Positions 12,560 through 24,289 are shown, numbered from the stretch's first letter. The stretch: DNA of 64,000 nucleotides from Akebia trifoliata (GCA_017979445.1 CM030706.1:11022967-11086966), one strand, 5' to 3'. Numbers and translations: made by a program. The notes: a model not told the origin generated them from the letters alone.

Positions 12560-12725
12560 CCTCTTTGGACTCAGAGCCTCCGACAACGAAGCAAGATACA
12601 ATGTTATCATCTTGAGATTGGAAATGACTTCTCATTTACCCAACTAGTGGTCTACAGTGAGTCATAGTTGGATGCCAAGCATATCAATAAAATCTATAGA
12701 GCCAAAGGAGAATTAAATCGTTAAG
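12560..12725 (+). pseudogene. RNase H-like (Tat additional RNase H) relic
   Basis: The translation contains LFGLRASDNEARYNVII followed, after a frame change, by a VYSxSQL-like stretch and HINKIYRAKGELN. This matches the order seen in the additional RNase H of Tat/Ogre elements: a NEAEYEAL-type helix with the catalytic Glu, then a SDSQL-type strand with the catalytic Asp, then a KGEYEA-type tail. The second Asp position is altered and the frame is broken, so it is dead. No reverse transcriptase precedes it, which supports the non-autonomous reading. Confidence 0.55.
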
Positions 12726-12869
12726 CACACTTAAGCTGAGCAACATCAACTATAATTAAGGTAATCCTGAATCATGCAAATATAGATTATTCATCTTAAT
12801 TTTCTACTATTTTAAGTCTCAAAAAACTAAGACCTAGCCACATTAAGGAAAGAAGACTTCCAAAAAAGT

Positions 12870-13085
12870 TTAAGAGTCACCTAGGGGCAACCTAGCTTGA
12901 CTAGTCAACACGATAAAAAATCTACGACTCCAAACCCAAGTTGCTTGGAATTATCCCAACTTGATGATTCGACAGTGTAGTTAGACTTATGGCATCAAAA
13001 CCCAAGTTGCTTGGAATTATCCCAATCGACTTAGTCGGTATGGTAATTTATCCTATGGCCTCAAAATTTTTATTTGCTTGAAATT
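12870..13085 (+). repeat. Tandem repeat, about 80 bp unit, three copies
   Basis: The phrase aacccaagttgcttggaatt, followed by atcccaa and a gacttatggcctc-like tail, occurs twice almost intact and once diverged. It directly follows the RNase H relic and is the first of several unrelated tandem families in the non-coding 3' part of this element. Confidence 0.65.
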
Positions 13086-13505
13086 ATTAGCTCTAAGTGG
13101 CATTGAGTCGCCACGACTATAAACTTGAAGAACCAAAAATCTAAAATCGATGTGATGACGAGTCACCATTACTATAAAGTTGAAGAACCATAATTCTAAA
13201 GTCGACGTGACTTCATGTCACCGAGTGTATAAACTTGAAGAACCATAGATCTAAAGTCAACATGACGTCAAGTCACTACGACTATAAACGTGATAGCTAT
13301 AGATTTAAAGTCAATATGATAATAAGTCACCACAGCTATAAACCCGAAAAGCCATAGCTCTAAAGTCGACATGCCGCCAAGTCACCGTAAATACAAACTT
13401 GAAGATCCATAGCTTTAAACTCATGTGCCGCCAAGTCACCGCGACTATAAAATCTAAGAGCCATAGCTAAAAAGTCGACAAGGTGCAAAACACTACGACT
13501 ATAAA
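13086..13505 (+). repeat. Tandem repeat, about 58 bp unit, about seven copies
   Basis: Units follow the pattern actataaacttgaagaacca, then tagatctaaagtcgac, then atgacgtcaagtcaccacg. Copies are diverged by 15-25 percent by eye. There is no coding potential. It lies between the RNase H relic and the 3' LTR. Confidence 0.75.
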
Positions 13506-14270
13506 AATAAAAGGTCTTCATTTCCAAAAAAAAGCCTTCACTTCCTAATCAATTAGCGCTAGTTTCTAAATCAACAAGCTCTTGTTTACTAAGAAGTTCA
13601 GGTTTCATTATTAAAGAGCCCTCGTTCAATAAGAAGCTCGCGCTTCACAAATAAATAGTTTCTCTCACAAAGAAGCTCTCGTTTCACCATAAAAAACCTT
13701 TGTTATCAAAGAAAAGAATCTCATGCATCAACATCAAAGAGCCATCACTTTCAAAGAGCCCATTCCCTAAAAAAACTGAATTTTCAATCAAAGAATCCAT
13801 GTTCTAGGAGCCCACGCTCTAAAAACTAAAGAGCTCTCACTATAAACTAAGTCACATGTAGCTACAACATCCTAACTTGAAGAGTTGGCTTGACAATGAG
13901 TTTATGATTAAGACCCTCTCTTTAAATCTAGTTGCATGAAACCGTGGACTCCCAACTCAAAGAGTCAGCATGATACGTAATCTAAGATTAGGAATTTGAA
14001 TTCTACTCTTAACCAAGTTTCATGTCCCCCTCTAGCTCAAAGAGTCGACATGACACTAAGTTTACGGCTAAAAGTTGATGCTCTACATTAATCAAGTTGC
14101 ATTGAGGCAACTTTCAACTCAAGGGGTTGACGACAAGTCAAAAATCAATGATCCAAACTTTATCTCAACCGAGTTGCATGGGGGAAACCCTCAACTCAAA
14201 AAGGTCAACAAAATCAATGCATACCACTTACTAATTACAAGTAATGAAAATTATTCTTAAAACTCAAGAT
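13506..14270 (+). repeat. Further tandem families before the 3' LTR
   Basis: From 13506 to about 13850 there is a loose series of roughly 30 bp units around aagagctc and cgtttcac. From about 13850 to 14270 there are about five units of 80-90 bp holding aactcaaagagtcgacatga and aaccaagttgcat. The 61-residue frame at 14075 lies inside this array and is an artefact. Confidence 0.65.
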
Positions 14271-14280
14271 CTAAGGTCCT

Positions 14281-14290
14281 AGGGGGGGCA
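14281..14290 (+). promoter_or_regulatory. Polypurine tract of the Tat-like element
   Basis: The purine run agggggggca ends one base before the 3' LTR start (tgtagggacc). In LTR elements this tract primes plus-strand DNA synthesis. Its position confirms the element's orientation. Confidence 0.75.
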
Positions 14291-14291
14291 T

Positions 14292-16146
14292 TGTAGGGAC
14301 CAAAAATATCCCCTTCTTAGGGATTATAAAATTACTAAATAAGGGTAATCGGATCCATTTTAATCCAATCCAACCTGTAAACCCAATTAAAAAATTTAGA
14401 CTTCTTTGGCTGGTCCAACCCCTTTTGTTCTTTCCTCAAAATAGATTGTCGACACCTTTTTATTTAATCCAAAGAAGATTCGACCTCCTCAAGGAGCCGA
14501 CCCTTGCTATATTCATTCAAATGAGGTTCGACCTACTAAAGGAGTCGACTTATGACTATTTGCATCTCAAAGAGGTTCGGCCTCCTCAAGGAGTTGACGC
14601 CATGCTATATTCATTTGAAGGATGTTCAACCTCTTCAAGGAGTCGTCCTTACTATTTTCATCCGAAGGAGGTCCAACTTCCTCGAATAGTTGACCCCCTT
14701 ACTATTTCATCCACAAAAGATTCAACATCCTTAAGGTGCCAAACCTTTTTATATTTTTTCAAATAAAGTTTGACCTCCTCAAGGAGTTGGCCCCTTGTTA
14801 TTTTAATCTGAATGAGGTACAACCTCCTTAATGATCCGACCCCTTATTATTTATATCCAAAGAAAGTTTGGCCTTCTCAAGAAATCGACCCTATGCTATA
14901 TTCATCGAAAGGAAATTTAGCCTCCTGAAGGAGCTGAGCCCTTACTATTTTCATCCAAATGAGGTTCGACCTCCTTAAGGAGTCGGCCCTCTTACTATTT
15001 TATCAACAAAAGATTTGGGATCTTTCAAGAGCCGACCCTTGTTATATTCATCCAAAGAAGGTTCAACCTCTTCAAGGAGCTAACTCCTTGTTATTTTCAT
15101 TTGAAGGAGGGTTGACCTCCTCAATAAGCCGATCCCTTGCTATTTCATCAGCCTCCTTAAGGAGCTAACCCTTTGTTATTTCATCCAAACAAGATTTGAC
15201 CTCCTCAAGGAGCCGACCCCTTTCCACATCATCTGAACCTTTTCTAAAACACAAAAGTGATTCAACCAAGTTTTATTATCAGTTACTGCTACTATTTCTT
15301 CTTCTCTTCTTGATCTTACTCATTAGTTGATGCTACTACTTCTTCTTCTTCTCATATTCTTGTTTAGTAGCTGATGCTGCTACTTCTTCTCATTTTCCTA
15401 CTCTTAATTAGTAAATGGTACTACTATAACTGCTACTACTACTTCTCTTCCTATTTTTGGGATTATTCTAAGAAGATTGATACACTAAGGGAATTGCACA
15501 AAGCTATCCAAGTAGCAATATAGTAAAATACTATAACTAGTCACCACAAATTACCCAAATAGAAAACTTCATTACAATATGCTCTATTGTCAAGGTAAAA
15601 TATACATAGTTCCGAAGGGAGTAGTATATATATAACTTGACTGAGTCAACTGGAGGAACTAGATAGTCACCAAGTTGGATAAGTTACATATTTAAGGCCA
15701 CTACTCATGTAAGTTACAAGAACCATAAGAAGTGGGTCTTCATTATCACCAAAACATCATGGGATTTATTATCATCAATGCTAGAAAACACGGGAAAGTG
15801 GTTACAGTTGAGCTAACTATCCCCAATAAAGAGTCCACTATATAAATAAGAAAGCTTCTCTCACTCAAACCTAGGGCACAAGTGACATTGAATTCTTTTA
15901 CTCTAATTTCTTGTCCTTATTTCAAAATTTTTATCTAGTATTAACTTGATCGTTGGAAGCTCTTTGGCCAGCATCACACCAACATCGTTTTAGATAAAGA
16001 TCACAGAGAACCCGATCTAGAAAAGAAAGGTTTATTGGAGAAGACGATCAAAAATTCAGAAGATGACTATAAAAGAAGACCGACGAGAAGAATTAAATTC
16101 AGCATAGATCCCGAGGAGTGGGAGATTATTCGAAAGATCTTGTATA
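14292..16146 (+). repeat. 3' LTR of the Tat-like element
   Basis: Aligns with the 5' LTR through the tandem array, the CT-rich array, the ctatataaataag TATA region (about 15840) and the gatcacagaga tail. It is longer (1855 against 1628 bp), largely because its array (14466-15232) has about 16 units against 13. The end was set by the gaaat target duplication that follows. Confidence 0.7.
14466..15232 (+). repeat. In-LTR tandem array, about 16 units
   Basis: Same roughly 48 bp unit as in the 5' LTR, with more mutations in the cctcaaggag core. The difference in unit number between the two LTRs shows expansion or contraction after insertion. Open frames at 14425 and 14959 are repeats read as protein, not genes. 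Confidence 0.85.
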
Positions 16147-16151
16147 GAAAT

Positions 16152-17289
16152 CATGATTTGGCTAAAGAAAAACCTTAGAGTTCAACCAAATGAAAACTTG
16201 GAAGGTTGATATTGGCACCGAGGATCATAGAAGATGGAATTAATTACAGTTTCCATGGAGAAAATGAATTAATCAAGATTAGGTTTTCGATATCTAGGTT
16301 ATTTTCTTTTAAATCATATGCATGGTTATATGGTGTAAATGTGTTAAAATAATGTAAAATAATAGTTTTAAGATTTAATTGGATTATATTTTATTAAAAA
16401 TACTTGGGAAAGAGTTTGGAAAAGTTTTTGAAAAATCAAAGAGAAAACCCAGAAATTAGGGCTGTTGGCTCAAGGATACCGATGGCATCGCCAAAATTTT
16501 ATTCCCATTGCCAAAAATCATATTAGTAGTGGCACTACTACCTACTGCAAGGCAAAAACTTGGAATGGCACTGCTAGCCACCGCCATCTTTCCATTATTC
16601 ACCAACTTACTTTAATTAAAAACATTTCAGTTACTTTAAGTTATTTAATTCAAATAAGGGAAAAGCCCCCATTTTGATCCAGTAAAAATAAAAAACTAAA
16701 AGAATCAAAATCTAAATTTTGTATTCAAGAAAAATTTTATTTTCTACATCCAATAAAAAATTTCTCCCCAAAAATATATAATTTTCTTCGAAGTAAAATC
16801 TCATAAATTCAATAATGTCTTATTATTATTATTGGAATATTCTTATTTTTTAATGAATTCCCTATTTTGAAGTATTTTTAAAATGACCAATTTTAGGACT
16901 TAGCCAAATTTTCACAATTTTTCTATAGATTTATCTTCTGAGTACATTTATCGTAATTTTTTTTAGCTTTTCTACTCAACCAAGACCACTATATGGAATT
17001 GGTTCCTATTTTATGATAACTAACATTTTTTAGAAAGATGTGTTTTCGTAGATACCTAAGACCATAGATAATTTATCAATGAATTGACAGATTGATCGAT
17101 GGATAGAGAGAATCCATGCTCTCAAATGAATAATGGGCTAATGACTGCAACCTTATGTAGTGGCTAGGCCACGTAAGACTTGATAGATGGATGGATACAC
17201 AGATAGATGGAAACGAGGTAACTCTCGACTGGAGGCATTATCATAATCATGTTTGTATTTTCAATATATATATATGTATGTATGTATCA
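16152..17289. other. Unassigned; possible diverged LTR fragment
   Basis: AT-rich sequence with alternating short blocks around 16470-16600 (tggcatcgcc, gccaaaatca, tgccacc-like) that recall the 27090-27220 part of the chromovirus solo LTR, though the match is weak. Around 17090-17215 there are gatagatgga-type short repeats. No gene is supported. Confidence 0.3.
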
Positions 17290-17661
17290 GGAATGGTAAT
17301 GTCCAAGACCTCATAGAGAGGTTAGCATTGTCCACCACATATTTGTTTTCCAATAATACTATTATTCATATTTTCTTTTAGTGAAAAAATCAGGGATATG
17401 TCGATCTTTTACATAATAAATACTTGTTTACATTGATTGACAAGGCATTTACTACAACAATACATTTAAATCCAAAAATTAAATTTTCTTAGCATTTATT
17501 AGGTAAAAAAAGATGATATATTATTTAAATAAGCATTTACTATGTAAAAGACCACATATCCTTGTCTTTTTCACTAAAAGATAAAATGGGTAGGGTATTA
17601 TTGAAAAACAATATTGTAGAGAATACTAACATCCCTATGAAGTCTTGAACGTTAGTATTTT
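17290..17661. mobile_element. MITE with about 150 bp inverted arms
   Basis: The left arm (gtccaagacctcatagagag, cttttagtgaaaaa, cttttacataataaa) is repeated inverted in the right arm ending gtcttgaacgttagtatttt. There is no coding capacity; the 62-residue minus frame is the inverted arm. Same family as the split element at 5866-8335. Confidence 0.65.
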
Positions 17662-17906
17662 CATATATATATACATACATATATGCGTATGTGTATATAG
17701 ATGTAATATAAAAGTATTTTCTATACATGAAAAAGTCATAAAAACCTAAAAAGAGTGATTCGTTGATATGTTTTTGGAAGTGGCAAGTAAATCTAAGATA
17801 ATACTTGAAGTTCTATTTTCTTTGGCAGTATGAGATACCTTAAAAAGTAGTATATCCAGTAAGATCTATGAATTTTCCTTCTTATTTCTTGATGAACATT
17901 TGTATG

Positions 17907-19510
17907 TGAAAACACCTCAATCCGCGAGTATAGATCTATTTTAAGGATTTCAAAAGGAAAAATCATTTTGATAGCTTTTATGAATTTGTCACCTAGTTTT
18001 ACGGTTTAGGAACAAAAAATTGGTTCTAGACAGATAAAGAAAAAAAATCTATAAATAAATTATGGGTACGAGCATCAGGTGATACGATTGAAAGGTGTTA
18101 GGCGCCAATCCTGCCCAACGAAAGCCAGTCTCTAGTATTACCAAAGATCCAAATTGCAAAAATAAAAAAATAAAATAAAATAAAATAAAATAAACTAAAT
18201 CTAAAATAAAGATAAAAATTTTACTTATTTTACTTGGGTGATTGCAATGATTGGTTCCCTCAAAGAATAGTGGTGAGTGTTCCTCTCAAGATTTTCCTTA
18301 GTCTATATTCGTTTCTAGATTTGCTTCTAAACTCTAAGATGAGAATTTCTTCTACTTGATTTGAATATTTTTATGGATTTTTTAGGTGTTTTTAGGTTTT
18401 CTGAGTATTTGTCAAGTTGGAAGTCAAGGCCTGGGGTATGAATATTGAGTTTGGGCTTCAAATTTAGGGTTTTGGGAGAGTTATAGGAGATTTTGATATT
18501 TTTCATAGGATTTCTCAATATCTGTGAGATTTGATGTTAGAGTTAACTTTTTAAAGAATTTTTTAATAAGGTTTGTACTAGATTAGGTTTCTTTTAGATA
18601 GATTCCATATCTAACTTACCTTCAGGTGATTTTTAGATAAAAATTCAAGTGGCTTTTATTTAGATTTGATTTATTTGACTTACGAAGAATTAGTTTTTTA
18701 AAGTTATTGAGAACACCCCCATGGAGGATTCTTTATTAAATTATTTGAAATTCTTTAAGGTCTCCCATGAAGGATTCTTTAATTAAATGTTGGGTGACCA
18801 CACTTGAATAAATGGGTCACCATTTGAATTTGGGCCCATAGGCTTAATTAATCATATTTATTTAAAAAAAATTAATTTGATTTATTAAGATTTCATTTTA
18901 TATTTATTAATATTTTTAATTATTGATTTCAAATTTTCAAATTTTAAAGTTGGAAAATTATATTTTTGCCCTCAAATGCGGCTTTTGCTTTGGAAAGTCA
19001 TTTCTTGACGTTTTGAAATGTTTCAGAATTGGTTTTTCATGAAAAATTCATTACAAATGTCAGTTTGTATCTTTTATGGCTTTTTCGTCTGAAATGAGGT
19101 GCAGGCCCCACGAGGGGTACTTTGGTAATTTTATCAAATTTTGTGAAAATTGACGAAATAGTTATTTGGTTTCAGGTTATCATTTTTTGTATTCAAAAAT
19201 ATTTTTCTAAGCGTAACGTAGCCCTTAGGGGTATTGTGGTGTTAAAGGTATTTTGATAATTTGATCATTTTTTTATAGTATTTCTCTTAAAGCTTATTTT
19301 AGTCTCAAAATAATGATTTTATATTTCAGATTACATTTTCCTAGTGTAGTGTGATTTTTAAGGTTTTTTGTGTGGAATACCTCGTCTGAGTTTTGGAAGC
19401 ACATTCAATGAAAAATAAAGCCCTTTAAAATATTCGTCCATTATCAGGAGGTGCCGCAATTGGGTTAACAAATTGATCAATCAAGCGAATCCAAAAATGA
19501 GGTGTCTATA
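17907..19510 (-). mobile_element. Solo LTR of Tat/Ogre-like family, copy 2 (minus strand)
   Basis: Read on the minus strand it begins tatagacacctcatttttgg and ends with the family tail, the reverse complement of tgaaaacacctcaatccgcg. Flanks are gtatg (17902-17906) and gtata (19511-19515), a target duplication with one mismatch. No internal region is attached. A pentanucleotide aaaat run sits at 18166-18195. Confidence 0.85.
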
Positions 19511-19989
19511 GTATATAAACATTGTCTTTGCATAATGTAGAGATAGTTCGAGGCTCATATTGTATTCCTAACAAGTTTAGACACGAGAGTTTCTCTTGGG
19601 CTGGTTAGTGATTACTGAGAATATGTAGTCTTCAAATACTTACCAACATAATTGGTCCAAATGTTTGGACCTTGGTCAACATCTAGTCTAAGCCAGATAA
19701 TTGGTCACTAAAATGTGGTATGTTAGACCATCACAAAATCAGATAAGAATGGTGAGATTCCATGCTTGAGGTTAAGTATTGGATTTTCGATTTTGCATAG
19801 TTGAGAAAGTTATATCAGTGTGTTCCTAACACTCTTATCAATTATACCGCCATGCTTATGTGTAAGAGTTGTTTCAGGAGGTTCTTGAGGATAAGTTTAT
19901 CGATGAGCCACAACCTCCGTCAGTTTGAATGGTATTTAGAGTTAGGATGTTAAAAGAGTTATGTCAAGGTATTTGACTGTTATAACCAC

Positions 19990-20185
19990 GAGGGACGTGC
20001 AACACTTTCCCTTTGTGTTAAATATCCTAGTAGTGGAAGCCCCAAAGAATTTTATTCAACCTAGATTCATGCCATTTAATAACACCAAGGATCCTATTGA
20101 GCATCTCATATATTACCGATACATGTTGAATCTGTGGGAAGGGAATGATGCTAAATGTGTAGGATGTTTCCTTGAAGTTTGTACG
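19990..20185 (+). pseudogene. Tat-type gag relic, left part
   Basis: The frame encodes APKNFIQPRFMPFNNTKDPIEHLIYYRYMLNLWEGNDAK, close to the capsid start of Tat-type Gag proteins, where a DP.DHL..Y...M.LW...DA core is typical. Shortly after NDAK the reading needs a frameshift to stay in register. It is cut by the solo LTR that starts at the next base. The right part resumes after that LTR. Gag forms the particle in which reverse transcription takes place. Confidence 0.6.
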
Positions 20186-21817
20186 TGTAAACACCTCATT
20201 TTTGCACTCGCCTGATTAGTCAACTCGTCAACCTGATTGCAACGGTTCCCAATGATGGATGATTATTCCAATGCTCTATTTTGTTACTAGATATATTTTA
20301 AAAATTCAGATGAGGTATCTCAAACTAACAAAACTATAGAAACCACGCTACACTAGGAAAATACGACTCACAACGTAGAAATCATCACTTTTTAGACAAA
20401 AAAAAGTTTTACGATAAAAATCACTAAAAAATGATCAAATTACCACCCTTAACATCAAAACATCTTTAGAGCTCACAGTACACATAGGAAAACCCTTTCG
20501 AATACATAAAACAACAAATTGAAATCAAATAAACCATTTCGCCAATTTTCACCAAATTCGACAAAATTAAGAAAATACCCCTCATAAGGTTCACAATCAT
20601 TTCATACAAAAAATTTCATAAGTGACACAAACCGATAATCCCATCGAATTCCTTACGAAAAATCAATTTCAAAACATCCCATAACATGCAAAAGTTCTCT
20701 TCAGGGGCAAAACGATAATTTTTCAATTTTAAAATTTTTAAAAATTTTAAATTTTAAAATCAATAATTAAAATATTAATTAATATAAAGTAAAATTGTAA
20801 TAAAATTAAATTAAAAATCTTAACCAAGAAAATTAATCAATCAAACCCTCAGGCAAAATTGTTGATGATTGCGCCATTTATATTTATTAAAAGACCCTTC
20901 CATCTGGGGGTCCAAATAATTAAAGATATAATTAAGGGGTTCTCCACAAAACTTAAAAATATTTTTTTTCATTATGCACAAGATTAAAAAATCTAATTTA
21001 AAAGACCAAGTCAATCTCATAAGATTTAAGTTAAAATCCTAATCTAAAGAAACCTAGTCAATCAAATAAGACTTAAGTAAAAATCCTAATTAAAACCTTA
21101 ATCTAAGGAAACCTAGTCAATCAAATAAGACTTAAGTCAAAACCCTAATTCACCTTATCTAAAAGAAACCTAATTCTTCTAAAAAATCTATAAATATAGA
21201 GCCTCTATAACCTAATTTCGAAGGTTAAAATAAACCCTAAAAAAGTAGTTCAAAAAGTCTCCCTAACCTTCTCCAAACCCCAATTTTGAAGTCCTAACTC
21301 CTTACCTATCATCCAAACCCCAGCTTTTACTCAAAAAATACCTAGAAACCCTTCAAAAACACCCAAAGACCCTCCAAAAAATATATAAAATACTCAGATC
21401 TAAGAAGAAGAGACTCAACTTTGAGATTTGAAGTAGATCCAATAATAGAAAAAAAATAAGGAAACTCATACAAGGACACTCCCCGCTAGTACTAAGGGAA
21501 CAAATCATTGCGATCATCTAGGTATATCTTCTTACTTTTTATTTTTTTTATTTATTTTTTTATTTTAGGTCTTTTAGCAATATAATTCGTTTTGGGAAAT
21601 AGTAGAGACTGGCGTTTGCCGGGCAGGGTTGGTGCCTAATACCTTCCAACCCCGTAATGTGATCCCCGAACCATAGTCTCTTTTTATTCGTAGATTAGTT
21701 GCTTTCATTTATTTAGAGTCAATGCTCAGTTCCTAGACAGTAATAATTAGGTGGTGACTCCCAAACCTCAAAAATCAAAAACGAATTCGTACACCCCGCG
21801 GATCGAGGGCACTTTCA
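20186..21817 (+). mobile_element. Solo LTR of Tat/Ogre-like family, copy 3
   Basis: Begins tgtaaacacctcatttttgc and ends gggcactttca. Flanks are gtacg (20181-20185) and gtctg (21818-21822), sharing three of five bases. The interrupted gag reads through only with one copy of the site, which supports gtctg as the original. TATA-like ctataaatatagag lies near 21188. The attached cca-accccgtaa tail matches the other copies. Confidence 0.85.
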
Positions 21818-22150
21818 GTCTGGTAATGTTCTGAATTGGTTCCATAGGATCTTGAATGGTACTATATAGAGTTTAAAAGAGCTAGGAATATCATTTTTTG
21901 ACCAATACACTAGCAATAGGAGACATGGGGAGATTTTGACTCCCTATACAATTTTAGAATGAAATTGGAAAAGGCTTTGTGGGACTTTAAAAAAAGTTTT
22001 GGCAAAAAATCCTGGGGACAAACAACTACGATGGATGAAGAATTGTGATAGCCTCTATAAATTTCCTTAGACTCCTATATTTATGAATCTTTGGTGAAAG
22101 GGAAGCTTGATATGTTGGAAGACTTGGTAAGGAGATCACACAAATACTTA
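21818..22150 (+). pseudogene. Tat-type gag relic, right part
   Basis: The translation SGNVLNWFHRILNGTI, stop, SLKELGISFFDQYTSNRR continues the capsid sequence cut at 20185. This W.H.L..GTI.S..EL...F...Y..NRR pattern is usual for Tat-type Gag. There are several stops and frame changes further on and the product is dead. The homology fades before the next LTR starts at 22260. Confidence 0.6.
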
Positions 22151-22259
22151 AAGTTAAAGTATGATGTACAGAATAGTGCCCTCAAGGATAAACATATGAT
22201 CTATGTTATCATAAATCACGAGAAGCTTGAGTTGGAAAAATCTTTGAAATAAGTGAACG

Positions 22260-23049
22260 TGTAGACACCCCAATTTTCACGGACCTACCTCAAGAAAAAG
22301 GTCCTTGAAAAATGTGTTTTAAGCCAAAATGCCGACAAAAAGGCCAAAAGGCCTGAATGTTCAAAAATCTACTATTTTGCTCAAAATAAAATCCCAAAGG
22401 CCTTTAATTGGACCATGGGTCTACAATAAATACCATTTTGCAATTTATCATGCATCCATGCCTTTCCTAAAGTTACTCATTTTTAAGCTTATTTGCCCTC
22501 TAGCCCACTACATTCCTTAAACCACTTTAAACCCATAGTTAACTTAAATTCCCTCTAAATCCCCAAGTCTCTTACACTTAAAATCAAGATAAAAATCCCT
22601 TTTGAAGACTAAAAAAATAACAAAAAAAGAAAAAATAATCAGAATAAGGTAGGTTTAGGATTTTAATTTATGTATTGCATATTGTCTCCTGCTTCTATAT
22701 CCTTTTTTCTCATTTTCTTTCTTAGATAAACATAGGATGTAGTTGACACCTTCTCCCTCCTCGTTAGATTGAGCTTAGGCTTGATTGAAAAGGTGGGGGT
22801 TGAAAAAAAATCATTAAAAATGACGAAGTTTAAATAAGGTAACCACCTAAGGTGGAGAGAGTGGGGTGCCTAACATCGAGGTGAACTAATGCCCTTATCC
22901 ATTTTAGAGAGTTATTTCAATGCCCAAAAAAATTAAATTTTAAAACTAATTTCTAGGTGGCCATTAGTACCCTTTTCTAAAAAAATAATGGTGACGACTC
23001 CCAACAAAGTAATGATGTGGTCTTCCTAATTGAAAATCACATAACTGCA
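22260..23049 (+). mobile_element. Second Tat-type LTR with PBS
   Basis: Starts tgtagacaccccaattttca and ends actgca just before a PBS-like sequence. It is shorter (790 bp) than, and only distantly related to, the 1.6-1.75 kb family. The region before its end holds the gtgacgactccc phrase that also lies near the end of the longer family. It is a 5' LTR whose 3' partner was not found; it may have been truncated. Confidence 0.6.
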
Positions 23050-23050
23050 A

Positions 23051-23068
23051 TAGGCGACTCCACTAGAA
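23051..23068 (+). promoter_or_regulatory. Primer-binding site, Tat type
   Basis: taggcgactccactagaa differs little from the tggcgactccgctgg-type PBS seen at 58183. It lies one base after the LTR end, confirming the LTR boundary and direction. Confidence 0.6.
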
Positions 23069-23519
23069 AAACTAATGGGTCCCAACCGATCCTAACTTGG
23101 CTAGTTTCAAAAATAAAAAATAAAATAATTGATCTTTATTCTTGTGTGTTTTTATTCTCACTAACTTTTTTTTTTGTTTCTTTCCTTTTTTATTTTCAGT
23201 TTGTTTTACTTTTATACTGTGAAAATGGTTTTTTTTTTATATTTTTTTATTTCCATTATTTTTCGACAAAGACTATGTAAGGATTCATTTCTTATTTTTA
23301 AAATGCACATGAGCACTTACATTTCGTAGCCCATCGTACAACCACCCCCCCCCCCTCATATGAAATTCTAACCCTTAATGTCAGTACTCTCAAGCCCCAA
23401 AATCATTATTTCGGGTAATGAGAAGGAAAATATCCACCCTAGTTACCAACCTGAGGCGTAGACATTGCATGCATCAACACATTTAAAAACTTAAGACACT
23501 AAATTTTTAAAGAAAAATG
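23069..23519. other. Non-coding remainder of a Tat element
   Basis: T-rich and A-rich sequence with no gag or pol similarity. It contains a run of about 14 C at 23343-23356. The 87-residue frame at 23017 crosses the LTR/PBS boundary and is low-complexity, so it is not a gene. Confidence 0.4.
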
Positions 23520-24240
23520 TGTGTAAATTCAGGAAGTGATTAATGTCTCAAAATACTGATTTATCTGTACTTTACCCAAGAATTTATCTCGATTTCCATC
23601 CCTATTTCATTAGATTAGGCAAATAATTGTGTTAAGCCTCAATTTATTACATGACATGTTCTACCATGCTAATTAGGCTTAATTGCACAAAATTAATGCA
23701 TTTATCGGAAGATTGATTACATGTGTTTATCGTACAGACCAAATATCAAATCATCAGGATGGATCACCAAATCAATCAATCAAGTATGCATTACAATGTA
23801 GAGGACCAATCAAGCAATCATGCAAAATTAGAGATCGAGATGTTTCCAGATCAATGCGGCGTAGTGAACATCCAATGTGATGTAGTAAATCTCGAATGGA
23901 ATGCACAAAAATTTCTCCAACGTGCTCTTCACGTGACAATATACTCAAGAGTGATGACGGTTATTTTTGGGTCCTTCTAAAGCACTTAATGTTTATAAAT
24001 AGATCATTTTCCCAATTAGGAAAGAATCATTGGCCCTTGGTCCATTCTCTCTCCTCCTCCTAATGCCCTTAGCATTTTCTCTATAATTTTTCATTTTTAG
24101 ATAGGTTTCATTTTTGTAATTTTCTATAATTTCTCAAAGAAGGAGATAGTGTACATTAATTACTATATGAATACTAGTGTTGGTTTCATGACTATTCCTT
24201 ATATATCCTTTCAATGACCACAGGTTAGACTCCCTCCATC
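23520..24240 (+). repeat. Diverged Athila-like LTR fragment
   Basis: The stretch aagcctcaatttattacatg, then gctaattaggcttaattg, then gtgtttatcgtacaga follows the same order as the 5' LTR at 39990-40130. A TATA-like gtttataaatagatc lies near 23992, and the sequence after it holds the phrase tcattttttgtattttc-like text. The two overlapping plus frames (23683, 23723) lie in this LTR and are chance frames. The ends are not resolved. Confidence 0.5.
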
Positions 24241-24289
24241 AGTGAGAGGAGGAAGCCTATTAATAATCAAATCATAAACATATAAGAAT

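Larger units (their letters stand above)
9483..16146 (+). mobile_element. Non-autonomous Tat-like gypsy LTR retrotransposon
   Basis: Two long related terminal repeats bracket a 3.2 kb interior. A PBS-like tggcgccatctatggg lies just inside the 5' LTR and a purine tract, agggggggca, just before the 3' LTR. The flanks carry gaaat at 9478-9482 and 16147-16151, a likely target-site duplication. The interior keeps only a Gag-like coiled-coil start and an RNase H relic of the Tat type; reverse transcriptase and integrase are absent. LTR divergence is high by eye, so the insertion is old. The exact 3' ends of the LTRs were chosen by aligning the LTRs and matching the duplication. Confidence 0.75.

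Noticed and set aside
13086..13505. Regular repeats considered as a CRISPR array
   Set aside because: Units are diverged and have no unique spacers. The setting is a plant retrotransposon, so this is a tandem repeat.
23343..23356. Run of 14 C as a possible polypurine tract on the minus strand
   Set aside because: No LTR start follows it on the minus strand, so it is treated as a simple homopolymer.
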